Of a stretch of 64,000 nt of DNA, positions 36,290 through 47,994 are shown in pieces (position 1 is the first letter of the stretch; each line of letters begins with the position of its first letter). Source of the DNA: Membranipora membranacea (Eukaryota > Bryozoa > Gymnolaemata > Cheilostomatida > Membraniporidae); NCBI GenBank assembly GCA_914767715.1, contig OU612074.1, positions 16,974,062 to 17,038,061 of the forward strand, read 5' to 3'. The position numbers and the translations under genes were made by a program. The notes beneath the pieces are model-generated. The model made no database searches. It saw only the letters and a program-made list of their open reading frames with translations, and was not told where the DNA came from.

Positions 36290-37480
36290 GTGTGTCCCCT
36301 GCACACCTAGGCAAGACTACCACCATGGAATGCTCCCAACTACATTTCTTGTTCAGAAGCAACCTGCTATTTGTAGGATGGATTGACCTTGAGCTGACCT
36401 TTCAGGGACCTACATTGATCTATTTTTAAATGGTTGGCTGACACTATTGCAGAAGTCCAAAGGCATTGTATTTCTCATTGGCAATTGTCAACTTGTTTTG
36501 CACCATGGGAGGACTACTCCTTCATGAGATCCCAGAAAATATCAATTACTTGGCATAATCTTGCATCTGAAGGGAAGACAACTAACATGTAAGGCACATG
36601 CAAAAAATGTCGATGTTCTTGTACTATGTGACCACTTTCCTTGGTGGCATCAGGGAACCTTCGAGTGTGAACTCACAGGTTCCCTAGTGGCATCGACAGT
36701 ACTAGTATGTAAGTTTTGAATAGCAATGTGTCCTCGTGTGTCTTCTCAAGGGCGGCATGGAGTTCCATGATCTTATTTTTATGACCGTTCCCCCCTCCCC
36801 AAGCCATGTAGGAGATATTGGGCTTTGTTGAACTCTACTTTCACCAGTCAATTCTCACACATTTTCCAATTTATGGCCCTTACCGTTATGTTCCAATCAT
36901 CAATTTCATTGAGTTGTGCTTCAACAGTGCCCAATAATTGTGGACTGCGGTGCCATGAAAATTTTGGGACAATATCCTTGAGGCAAGGAGTTCCAGTCAT
37001 ACTGGAACTCATTGCTCATTTTCAATCCGTCGATATCCCGAATCAAATATTATATTTCGTGATTGCAACAAACCGTTAACAATGATGATCACAGTCAATG
37101 GAGAATACAGCATTAGCATAAAAAACCATCCATGGCCCGCTGATTCATAGAACAAATAATTCAAGTTTGGTAAGTATACCATACACCAATGAATATAAAC
37201 ACAACTGGGAACTGCTGTATTCACAGTCAAATTCTTTTTACAAAAGCAACACTAACAAGATGTAAGGTCTGGAAATAAAAAATGTATGCTCAAATTGTTG
37301 ACAAACTTGTCAGGCTCAACTTCGGTAAAAATGTTGATAATACAGCATTAAAATATAAAAACCAACCTTGGCCCGCTGATTCATAGAACACATAATTTAA
37401 ATATTGTTAGTATACCCCATACACCAACGAACATAAACACAACTGATAACTGCATCTATCACAAGTGTCAGATAAATGCT
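36290..37480. other. No gene; tandem duplication 37080-37215 / 37325-37455
   Basis: Two units share 'ggcccgctgattcatagaaca' and 'taccatacaccaa.gaa.ataaacacaact'. No exon signal was found. The expected His box of the protease upstream on the minus strand was sought here without success. Confidence 0.5.
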
Positions 37481-37571
37481 TCATAGATATAGAGCAGTTC
37501 CGACAAGCAGCGGCTTTATGGCCTGCACAGCTGAATTCAGAGTCGGATCTAACACAACTCTACCTGTTAAT

Positions 37572-38885
37572 TTAGGGTGAGTTTTTGTGACAGTCTTTCT
37601 GTAAGTGGAAATGGTGGCTCCCTGGGTTCGTCGGTGTGAAGCTGACCAGCTTTCCACTATCATCTCTCTTCATAAAAGATTGTTGACATGTGTGTCGCAG
37701 CACAAATCTTTCCCCGAGAATCGTTGTTCTACCCCCATTGCACACTTTTCTCCTTGAGGTCCCTCTTACCACGAAATACTCGCCATCATCATTCTGCGTT
37801 AATGGTCGTGGAACAGCGGTGCGCCCACCTTTACGTACAGAGGTGGCCGACACTTTCTTCCCGGCAGCTGAAGTGGGCTTAAGCTGCAAGCTGAGTGAGG
37901 GAAGCACGGATCGTTGTATTAGTTCAGCAACCGATCCGGGCCCTTTGAATTTGGCTACAGCCATCACATGGGCACAAAGTTTCATCCTGATATAAGTCTG
38001 GCATGTGCATTTAAAGTTCTCCACGACAACTTCCTTCTCCGTCCCATACTTGACTAGCGTGGCGTCAACTCCCTCAGTCAGAGTGCACAGCCGAGATCCA
38101 CTTTCGAAACCCTGCACAGTTGCATTCCCATATGTCTGCGACAGCTGTGTGAATAGCTCCACTTCATCTTCCACATAATCCCTGCAATCAAAACAAGTAA
38201 TATCTACCGAATTTGACATGTACATTATGACACATGTGATGTCGCATTTCACAATCGCCTAAACCTGCCAAACCTATCTGTCCGACGGAGGTTTATGATA
38301 CTTGGGGGAATATTCAACGCACAGTTATGGGAATTATAAAACATCTAGGGAAAAAAATTCTCCAAGATCTAGTCTAACTGTGTGCACAGCAAATTTACTG
38401 GATGGTCTTCGTTAATTCTGTTGCGTCATCGACAATTAAACACCATTGGTAAGAGTGAGGTTGTGTAGGTTGTGCTGTTAATTTTCGTAAATTTTCATTT
38501 TGTTCGACATGCATTCAAATAGTAAAATAGTAAAGGCCAGTAAAATGATAAATTATTCCGCACCTAAAATCACAATCCGTCACCAAATTGCCACTATATT
38601 ACCAAACAGCCTCAGGTTGAATGACAACTTATTTTGAACTCTTTATGAAAGAAAATGTTGTAGGACAAACCTTTCGTTTGTAAAGTCATCGTCAGGCTGT
38701 GAGTTAGCAGTATTGTCTTCTTCAATCCTTTTAGGTATGAGTTGGTGGGACATATTCCTGTGTGCCTTTTGAAGTTCCTCATGTTGCGCTAGCACAATAC
38801 TCTTTAATTGCTGGCACACCTGGTCAACTTGCTTGCCAGTCTCTAATTGTTTTTTCAACTTTGCATTCATGGGTTCTGGCCCCAT
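37572..38885 (-). CDS. SWIM zinc-finger protein, two exons, about 274 residues
   Basis: Exons on the minus strand are 38885-38671 and 38181-37572. Donor GAAAG|GTTTGT and acceptor ttgattgcag keep phase (AG+G completes an arginine codon). Exon 1 encodes a polar, probably coiled-coil stretch (NAKLKKQLETGKQVDQVCQQ). Exon 2 has an SWIM finger FKCTCQTYIRMKLCAHVMAV: C-x-C, eight residues, C-x-H. A basic region (KKVSATSVRKGGR) and a stop at 37572-37574 follow. SWIM fingers bind DNA or protein and occur in MULE transposase relatives and ZSWIM ubiquitin-ligase subunits. The start codon is a guess: the exon is open upstream to about 38945 and overlaps the last exon of the protease in another frame. Confidence 0.6.
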
Positions 38886-41768
38886 CTCTTGAGCACTACG
38901 AGAAGATTCTCCGGGGGCTTTGTAATCACTGTAGTTCGAATACAGTCACCAGCATCTCTGCAACTAATTAAAATTAATAGAACTCTTATAAATTAGCATC
39001 ATATATACACTGCTAAACTGCTTGCTCAATTTGAGAGAAGGTAACTGCAAAAGATATGAAACGCCTGTCCAGATTTTTTGATAGATCTGTATGCCATAGA
39101 TGTATACCAAGGATTTATTGTAAACCATATCAATAAACAGGAATGAGATGTGTCAATATAATTCATGCAGTAATTATTATCATTCGTGTTACCTGGAACA
39201 CTTGAAGCCTTCGATGACTTCAGACCCAGTTGTTGCTCGATCGACCGCCTGCTTGACAGAGTCGATTCCTGTCTAAATAAACCAGGAGCTTAAGAATCAG
39301 AGTTTTGCAAAATTATAACAAAGTATTGGTTAATTCAAAATACATTTGTGCTTGTTTGTCCTATTGAACAGAATATGCCGCCCTGTAAGCGGTTTTCCAA
39401 AATCATTTTGGAGTTGTCCGCCACTTTTTCAAGTTAAGATAACTCCTGCATTTGCTTAAAACCAATTCTCCACTAATTTTGACTCCAGTTAAAATGTATG
39501 TAATTTTCCCAAAGAAGGCAGTTTCTAGCTTTTTTTGCTGCACCTTATCTGGCATGTGTTTAGCATTCACTCTGGTCTTGAGGTCAGTGTCGGTTTTATT
39601 ATCAATCTTAATCTTTATTGTCACGTGAACATGGAACAAGCAAGTTCAAAATTACACTGATTTATAGAAGATTTAAGTTTGGCAATCTTAGTCACTATTG
39701 ATTGATTAGTCACTATAGAGTGTTGGAAAGGGAAATTTAATGGCCTGTCCGAGAAACACTTCATCAGACATGAATGCTGCAGTTTGAGTTTTTGCCCTAG
39801 GTTGTTTAGACCCAGAGTTGTATCCATTATTAATTGTATGCATTAGAATCTTGCCCTCAGCACGCACCAATGAAAGTTACGGATATGCAATGTAACTATA
39901 ACCACTATTTTGAGTCAATTGTGACTGATCTGGGCTATAATTTTAGCATATTTAGTCCAACAAAGTGATGATAGTTAGTTGAATTGCTAAAGGAGTTTCC
40001 TTGCATGGCAAATCCGTATCTTTCCGTTGGTGTATTCTGGGGGCAAAATCTTAACACGTCCATTAATGCATATAACTATAGTTCTAAGCTAGAGGAATTT
40101 AGTTTCAAGAATCTCATTGACGTATATAACTTGACAACTAACCTGTTGTATAGCAAGTTGCAGGTCAAGCCTAACATCTTCACTAGTGCTGACGACCAAA
40201 CAGAGCTGACACTTGTACATTACATTTGTTAGGTAGTGGTACTGCTGTCGCCTAAAAAAGAATAGGAAGTACTATTAGTATAAAGTACTAACAGTATATG
40301 CATAGCAAGTTCTGTCCTTTATCACACAATTTATCAAGATCATTTGTGTATGTCTGCGCCAACGAATGTACATGTACTGCTTTTTCGTTTGCGAGAAATG
40401 GCGGATGTAAAGGTTGTAACTTACAACTCTGGACAGTTCTCTATGACATACATGATGTATTGATGTGCGTCATACTGACGGCCCTTCATAGCCCCTGGTA
40501 CTTCATCTGTAAAAGACTCAGTTGGTTATTCATAATGTCTTATTAATGTATTAAAGGATACATACAATCACTGCTAAACTGCTAGTTTTTAGATTTAAAA
40601 TGAGCCAATTCGTTAGGCCATGTTGAAAACGCAGGAAAACAATGTGATCGAGCTACTAGCAGACGCAAAAGATCACGGCTTTATCTCCGCAATAAAAAAA
40701 AACACAAGCCGACAAACAGCATAATATTATGTATTCGACCTCATATTATTATGTTATGACTAGGATCCCTCTTATCTACATCTACCTCCTTTGGAGTGTT
40801 TCTCATTGGGGCTGAATTGGTCTGGGCTTCGAACCAACTCGGAGGTGTGCCCTCTTAAAAAAAGAGGGCACAATTCCCAAGTTGGTTTGGAGCCCTGACT
40901 TGGGCTGAATTGCTCGTCACAAAATTGATCATTTCGCACTCAAGCCAAGTCCTTTCTCTCCAACAAAATAGATTTTACCCATCACTTTATCATAGGTTGT
41001 TTTGTAATGAATACCGATAAATCACTAACTTTGGCTAACCTGCCTTGTCTTCTATATAAAGCTAGGTACCCAGTTGCAGAAAACTACTTCCTAAAGCCGA
41101 GTAGTGACAGTATATCGCATGGATTAGAATGTGTTATACAAAGAAAGCAGCTGTGACTCAGCATTGACTGATGGCCCAACAATAACAATTATTCTATGTG
41201 GCCCCGTGCACAGGTAACATCGCCATCACCTGATGAATTAAGAGTATGCAGTTTGGTACCATGTTCTTAGCTTAGACTGTTTTATACATGTTGGCCTATG
41301 TTGTAGGCAGGTATTAGCAAAAGAGACTTGAAAACTACCATGTTACTATTTCGCTATTCAACAAACAAGTGTAATTGAGAAGCCATCATAGAGATATTAT
41401 ATAATTATACTTTCTTTATAAGACTATGGAAACCATCGATGTTATACGCGGACATAGGCAAGGCATTACCTTTGCTAGTTTGCCTCAGTAGCTGGATACT
41501 CGCATTCATGTAACAAGAATTGCCCAAGTTTGGTAAACCAGCTATCTCTCCCACAGCACTAGAGCTACAAAGATACAACACGCATGTTAAAATGACATCG
41601 GAACTAGCATGGTTTATTAGATCATGGTAGTCAATAGTAGATACTCAAAGGCAGGCAGCCCACGGTAGTAAGATTTTGTAGAGGTTTTGAAAGTAAAGAA
41701 ACTTTATGGCCAGCTTTACTAGCAATGATCAAAACTTACCTCACTCGTTGTCGTTTCATTATCAGCTG
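38867..41768 (-). CDS. Ubiquitin-specific protease (USP, peptidase C19) exons, incomplete
   Basis: Minus-strand exons: 41768-41740 (ATG at 41759), 41564-41470, [one or more unresolved], 40251-40143, 39272-39193, 38957-38867. Exon 2 carries the catalytic Cys box GEIAGLPNLGNSCYMNASIQ. The third listed reads YKCQLCLVVSTSEDVRLDLQ. The fourth continues TGIDSVKQAVDR and SEVIEGFKCS. The last reads RTTVITKPPENLLVVLKRWG. These are the Cys box, the C..C zinc-ribbon halves and the LKR box of USP enzymes, which remove ubiquitin from proteins. Phases match at every listed junction except between exons 2 and 3, so an exon is missing there. The frame ends at TGA 38869-38867 soon after LKRW, and no His box (GHY) is found. 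It is therefore truncated, frameshifted, or joined to sequence not identified. Confidence 0.65.
40824..40895. repeat. Perfect-loop hairpin, ~33-bp arms
   Basis: 'gggcttcgaaccaactcgg..gtgccctctt' pairs with 'aagagggcac..ccaagttggtttggagccc' across a short A-rich loop. It lies in an intron of the protease gene. Confidence 0.75.
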
Positions 41769-41769
41769 C

Positions 41770-42780
41770 TAAAATAAAAACAATACAGTTAAAAACATAT
41801 CAACATTGATTGAATATGGGTACCCATTGAATATTGGGCCATTAGATAAGTGTTACCTCGTTCGTCCCTTTTCAAATGGCCATAAAATCAAATCCCTCAC
41901 ACCCATTGGCATTGATGGAAATAGTTGGACTATTTCAATGCCATCAATACCTATGCTCGCGCTTTATTATTGCATGCAAAATCAGTGGTGCCTCATCTCT
42001 CAGAAGAGAAATATTGTCCATGGAAACTGTCAAAATCAGAGATTAAAATAACCATGCTTCAAAATAATATAAATAAGTGGGAAAAAAGGATAAAAAAATA
42101 ATAAATAAATAAATGTTTGCCCTCCCTCATCTCATCAATTTTCAATGCAACTTTGACCAATGACCATTGATCAATGACCATTGCTTTGACCAAGGGCCAC
42201 CAAGGGCTTAAATTATTTAAGCCTTGGGTATTTTTTATTTAAGTCTTGCTTGGGATTGGATAGTAGTTTGAAGGAAGATTAGATTAGATCTATATACATA
42301 ATAATGATACTATAGGATTACATTCATTCAATTCATTGGATTGATTGAAGTGAAAGTTTGAATGAATGAATTTATTTAGTTGCTTGGAGAGGGTTCAACC
42401 AGATGGGTAACAGTCATGTTGGCACCTTACTTATTATAGATAGTGATAGATATAGTAGTAAACTAGTAGTAGGCCTAGGACGTTGGTTGTACTCCAAAAC
42501 TGTTCCTTCTTGGCTCTGAGGTTGATCTAGAGAAAGAGGGCTGGCAGACAAGAAATCAAAGCTAATACTGCACGTTTCCACTTCACTTCATAAAAATAGT
42601 ATGTTAGTATAATCAATAACTTGGTATTGTTATAATAATAGAGGCATTATTTATGGAAAAATTCTTATAATTAAATTAGCAAAAGAAATATTATTAGAAT
42701 TTTATTCCACACGAAAATCTCTGTTATGGTACTGAGTAACAAAATCAGACAAATATTCTTTATCTCAAAAACACAAATGA
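41770..42780. other. Upstream of the protease; no gene recognised
   Basis: An 81-codon frame at 41806-42051 has no domain. If the ATG at 41759 is the true start, promoter or 5' untranslated exons of the protease would lie here on the minus strand; no motif could be assigned. Confidence 0.35.
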
Positions 42781-42868
42781 CCACTCCAGGTAGTTTCGTG
42801 ACCGGGTAGGGTAGGGTATGGGGTAGGGTAGGAGTAGGGGGTAGGGTAGGTGGTTTCGTGATACCCCA
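42781..42868 (-). repeat. (GTAGGG)n-like minisatellite block, copy 2, inverted
   Basis: Reverse complement of the block at 36176-36282, including the same left and right non-repeat edges ('ccactccaggtagtttcgtg' and 'ggtggtttcgtgatacccc'). A SINE-head fragment (acaatagactgcttgctcgcc) follows directly. Confidence 0.8.
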
Positions 42869-42905
42869 CAATAGACTGCTTGCTCGCCAAATCATATATC
42901 CATGC

Positions 42906-43842
42906 TATTGGGGCTCCCAGCTTAATTTACTGAAGATCGACGCTAAGGTGTTAAAATGTTGAAGTAAACATTTGGTCAGTTTCAGAAGAAAAGTTTCCAA
43001 ACTTTGTTCCCCATTTGAGGTAAAACTGAAAAAAAGATCATCTTTTTATACGACACAAATTGTGTCCAACGGCGGTTCAGTTCTTCAGATTTAGGTTCAG
43101 ATTTATGTCCAGTCATTCAGTTGTTTCAAATAATTCATTCTCAAGATGATAGTTTTAAAATTGAAGATGCTCTATTGTACTCCAAAGAAATTGCAGACAG
43201 CTTTGTGAGCACTATTGAAGGGTTTTATTTATGCTAATATAGAAAATGGTATCTATTAAACTGACAGATGATAGACAAAACAATCGATGGGCCATAAAGC
43301 AGTGACATAGCAGCTTACCTTACTTTTTATTGTTTTCTCAACAGGCTAGCCATAATATCAGAATGTCACTAATGCCAGTATACCTAGTTTGATTGGAAAT
43401 GTTCTGTATTTATCTATTTATTACTTCTCACGATCAATGATGTGGGCAAGAAGAAAGGCTGAGAAAAAAAAGAGATGGAGATGAACATTTTCCTACAAAC
43501 TAGACAACATGCAATGACTAATTTATTCACAGAGCTTCCGACTCCATTTATATAATTTCAGGCGCATTACTACCATTTGCAAAGTTGTTTAGGAAAGCTA
43601 CAAAATTGCATACCAGGTATATTCTAAAATACAGCTGATAAGCTATTGCATAAAGGCTCATTGCACTGATTTGATATGAACAGTTGTTGTTTCTGCTTTT
43701 TAAACACTTGATGCCATCACCATCATATAGAATAGGCCTACACATTACTCCGTCAACCGTTTAAAAAACAAGATCTGTCTGTCTTGTTCTTAATTTTTCG
43801 AATATTTTTTGTGAAAACAGATTTAGAGGCGTTTCAATAATG
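42906..43842. other. No gene recognised
   Basis: AT-rich. 43558-43580 shares the short word 'ggcgcattactac' with 9715 and 29344, hinting at an old dispersed repeat. Confidence 0.35.
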
Positions 43843-43950
43843 TCGACAATTGAAAAACAATGCGATATTACGATTGTCGATCTAGAGAAGGCGTATGATA
43901 CAGTACCTAGAGACCTTATCTGGAACTGTCTGAGGAAGCCTGGAGTTCGT
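43843..43950 (+). pseudogene. RTE-type reverse transcriptase scrap (box A)
   Basis: Reads CDITIVDLEKAYDTVPRDLI then WNCLRKPGV. 'VDLEKAYDTVPR..W..L...GV' is the box A region of RTE-clade LINEs. The similarity stops after about 35 residues. Confidence 0.7.
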
Positions 43951-44274
43951 ATAGCCTACTTTCATGCTTCGGAACTAATGACTTGTTTTATTCACTGCAT
44001 ATATGCCAGCGAATAGGGCAACCAGAATATTATGTAATTGAATACTTGCAGAACAAATTACCCACACCGGTACTTGAATGCGTTGATAAGGTTTCTTTAG
44101 CCTCCCGTAGCCTATACCATGTCAGATGCTCTGCATAGCTGTTACATGGATATATCTTGGCTAATAGATGACTCTAGATAGACTCTAGAAAATTCTTCTC
44201 ACTGGTAAAGTCGGCTCTCCCCCATCTTGATTTCAATGGATGATTAGTTGAGGAGCTTATTGCTTTCTCAACAG

Positions 44275-44931
44275 AAAGACATATTGGAGGGTTAGTCGCA
44301 GCTTCAGATGACAAATTGAAGGAAAAGATCCACCAACTAGTTGATATAGATTTTCAGAATCTGAAGCAACTAACATTGAAACTTCCAGACAGTGCTTCCA
44401 ATCTTCTACCAAATCTAACCGTTGCAGATATAGGCAAAAACAACCATAGATTTATCGGGAACATGGAAAGAATAAGGGGTGACATTAATAATAGACTATT
44501 CTTTAAGAAACAATTTAGAGATATTAGACCTATCAGGTTTCTTTCCTTCCCATAACGTCACAGGTCTCACCTATATGACAAACCTCACACTAAACAACAC
44601 TGTACTCAAAGGCTGGCACAACGATGCATTTATCAGGAGTTCAGTAAGGTACTTACATCTAAAGGGTATAAAAGGTATAGCTCCATTCATTCAGGACGAA
44701 GATCAGCGTATGCCTTTCAGCTTTCAACTTGGCAACTGGAATGTTTCAATTAGTGGAACTCGGCATTTGGAAACTCTTGACATGAGGAAGAATAATATTA
44801 GAAATATCGATGAACAGTTCCGTAATGAGATAGATGAGAGGCTAAACAGTAGTCAGCTACATGTATGTCTCGGGGGCAATGAGGCTGACTGCTCTAACTG
44901 TAATAATGTTCATATATCCTGGCTTTGGTAG
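44275..44931 (+). pseudogene. Leucine-rich-repeat receptor fragment, frameshifted
   Basis: The first frame (about 44277-44500) reads FQNLKQLTLKLPDSASNLLP then NLTVADIGKNN. The second (44479-44931) reads NLEILDLSGF, LTYMTNLTLNNTVLKGW, VRYLHLKGI and LETLDMRKNNIRNID, and ends with CLGGNEADCSNCNN..SWLW. The LxxLxLxx(N/T) pattern recurs five or six times. The closing cysteines resemble an LRR C-terminal cap like those of Toll-like receptors or similar surface proteins. One frameshift near 44490 separates the frames, and a stop follows SWLW, where a receptor would continue into a membrane helix. No start or signal peptide was found. It could be an exon pair, but I favour a pseudogene. Confidence 0.55.
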
Positions 44932-45005
44932 ACCGTCAACGAATAACATGTAGAGACAACAAACCCAGAACAAAACACTGCCCGGCTAAAACAGAACAAT
45001 CCTTC

Positions 45006-45363
45006 CATACTGACTCTCGTGATCTGACTGGGCATGTAGATCACTGATAAACTAGGGTATCATTACCACAAAGCAGGTGTCGTAAGGCTAAGCATGCAGT
45101 GACTTGAATTCGCGCATGTGCAAGAACAATGAGTTTAGTTTGGGTTCTGATTGCAACTTTTGAAAGGGGAAATGGGATATCCCCTGCATAACCTGTCGAT
45201 CAAAATCAGCTAATAATGACAAGAGAGGATAACTATCAGTAACAAATCCACACGCTTTGGGGAGTATGTCACCAGAGCAGGTAGCCAATCAGATGGCTTC
45301 GGAATTCCGAGACTCAATTTTGCAGAGATCAGCTCATGCCCAGAGCTGAGCATGCGCAGAATG
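45006..45363. mobile_element. 360-bp MITE, copy 2, 9-bp target duplication
   Basis: Closely related to 18793-19152 and flanked by perfect caatccttc repeats at 44997-45005 and 45364-45372. Small differences include 'gatctgactgggc' against 'gatctgggc'. Confidence 0.87.
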
Positions 45364-45372
45364 CAATCCTTC

Positions 45373-47560
45373 ACAGTTCAAAGTCAGCAAAAGACGTTGC
45401 TAACAGTGAAATTGCTTCAATAATAGTAGGTGTTACTGCTATCTTAACAATATTGGCTCTAATCCTAAAAGCTTCAACAATTGATACGCTATGATCTTTC
45501 AACTGAATTCCTGTAATCATAAAGACATACCGACAGCCCAAGAGATCGTTAGGACATCAGTATATTGCCGCCACAGCGAAGCCTTCACTGATAATATTAC
45601 AGGTAAAGAGACCGGAGACAGTCTTTTGCCTAACCATTAAGATTAGATTAAATTGAGTATGAAGATTGATTGGCTGATTGATTTTCCTATGCAAAGTAAC
45701 AGGTTATCTGGGTTTAGTCTTGGCACATTTTGGTGGTTACACAGACAGACACAAATAGTGTAAATATGTTAAAATAAACTTGTAAACTGATTCCACAGAG
45801 TTATTGATAATTTTGAGTGCACTCGTTACATTCTCCTCTATTTCGTTCTTACAATCAATGTGTTTTATATGAATAATTATAGGTATAATTGATGAAATGG
45901 CTATGTTTGGTATAGACTTGAAAAGTCACAATCTACATCTCTCACCAGGATTGCTGATTAAGACCTCCATTGCTCGAATGATGGCTCAGAGTGATAAAGT
46001 CTTACTAATAATTTGTACAGACTCTATCTTGACCTCGATCTGTCTCATTTTGAGCTGGATCGGCTGAGAATGAGAAGCCCTGATTTGGTTTAATTGTGGT
46101 GTTTTATTGGTGAAAATCCTTTTTTAATACTTTATTATAATAAATAAAATGAATGGATACTATATGATGTGTGATTTATTTTTAATCAGCTGGAATAATG
46201 CATTCAATATTATCGAAGAGCACTTATTGATTTATCACCAGTAACATTTGCCGTGGAAGTTGGTCATAATGTCATTGGCGGCATGAATCTACAAACCCAC
46301 AGTGCCTTGTACCTGTGAGGCATATATAATGTCCATTCTCCTCGAAATTTACAAATAGCAAAACACTCACATACTTACAGAAATACAAATACAACAATAA
46401 TATAAAAAAAAAGTTGCAAAACGCTGGTAATTTTTGTGGTTTGATTGCATCAAAGATGATCGGCTTTAATGCTGTGCGATACTGCTAGCGAATATGATCG
46501 ACATATTTATCACAATTTATATTGATACCACTATCAATTTGAGAGATATCTGACTTCGATATTGAATGTTTCAAGGAATTGGAGGTAAAGTTGTCTACAT
46601 TGTAGTATGTAATCATAATCATAAAATTACATTAATTTATGTCAACCCTCCAAAACTTTGACAATATCGTCAAGAAGGTTATCATATCAAACAAAAATAT
46701 ACCTGTATCAGAATCGACCAAGCAATATCCTCACATCGTACAGCACTAATTGGTTTGAACCTGACAGATAAATTTGGCCTGCCCTATGCAATAAATTACT
46801 ATTGCTCCATACATAACTAAGGACATTTTTCCTATTTGCTAAAGTTGCTAAGCTTATCGATTTTTAAAGCTATTTGGAAAAGTTGCTAAGCTTATCGATT
46901 TTCAAACGAATATGGTACTCTTGGCTGAGCGTATACGGAAGTTATAGCTTCTTTGCTCCAGAATCAATTTCGAAAATGGGTGTGATGCAAGTTGTATGTT
47001 CCCCTTTGTTTATAGCGCAGATAACAGATTCAGGTCTAGGATCACACAAAAGAAACTGCAAAGAGATGTTTTATATCTTTTTCTGCTCTTGTCATTTGAA
47101 TCGAAGGGAAGGATTGACAGCACCTTCTAATTTTCATCGATTCGTTTATTCTTGTAGTAGAGCCAAAATTGGACAACGCAATATAGCTTCCAACTCAAGC
47201 AACTCTTCCTAACCATCTCATTATTTCTAACAATGCCCAGGCTGCCCTATCTTGTCCATATTTTGATGTCTTTTGAGAATTTCTCACATTCCCTTACATT
47301 GTTATTCGGACAATTAATTGGTTTGATGGCCAAATTTATCCGCCATAGATTAAATATGTATTTCATATGTTTTTAATCTGAGAAATAGTCTTTTGGTACT
47401 GACCATCCAAAACCTTTTCCTCCTGACAATCTAATAAAATACTTCATCAGTGTGCACTGTCTTATTGAATCACAGACAAGAACGGATTTCAAGTAATATT
47501 CTTTGCTATTTTCACTGCAGGCAGCAATAAACAGGAAAATCTCTCCAAGGACAATGCTTC
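45373..47560. other. No confident gene
   Basis: AT-rich. A 112-codon frame at 46874-47212 starts at TTG, shows no domain and has no splice support. A small tandem repeat ('aagttgctaagcttatcga') lies at 46850-46905. Confidence 0.4.
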
Positions 47561-47599
47561 GATTTTACCGTTGTGCTTGTACATCAAATAATATTTTCT

Positions 47600-47878
47600 T
47601 TAGAAGGCTGGTCCGCTGACTGACTTCTTTATGTGAAAGGTAGCAGCGCCATAAGTTGGATAGTGATGATGGTGATTTTTTAAACGGGCAAACATTGATT
47701 GCCAATGTTCCTCATAAGGCAGGATGAACCCAACGTTGTAAGTTTTCCTTGTTGGTGCAAGCATATTTAGCATCAACCATTTTTGTTGTGGTTTGTCCGG
47801 AAGATTAAATATAGGGATAACAGAATGTAACAAACAACCTTTGATGTTGGCGCGGAGCAGTGCAGCCAGTTACCCCAA
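47600..47878 (-). CDS. Possible protein fragment in unit A, frameshifted in unit B
   Basis: The minus strand reads ANIKGCLLHSVIPIFNLPDK then PQQKWLMLNMLAPTRKTYNV and EEHWQSMFARLKNHHHHYPT before a stop at 47600. Composition is protein-like. In unit B (about 54560-54850) the same frame is kept for most of its length but has a one-base insertion near 54799. No family recognised, no start or splice site established. Confidence 0.3.
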
Positions 47879-47994
47879 CAACTAACACTCTATGCGAAAA
47901 CTTTTCAAGTGACAGTTATAAAATAAAAATAACAATAAGAAGAATAAAATATTATGCCTCATTTGAGGGTTGACCGAAGAGGAATATAGTTCCG

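Noticed and set aside
37009-37230. Candidate USP His-box exon (ESAGHGWFF)
   Set aside because: The sequence is one unit of a local tandem duplication, lacks a proper GHY context and has no supporting splice phase.
39403-39827. Two overlapping minus-strand frames between protease exons
   Set aside because: They lie in the intron between phase-matched exons and show no USP motif.
46874-47212. 112-codon frame on the plus strand
   Set aside because: Starts at TTG, has no recognisable motif and lies in AT-rich DNA with a small tandem repeat; a chance frame is likely.
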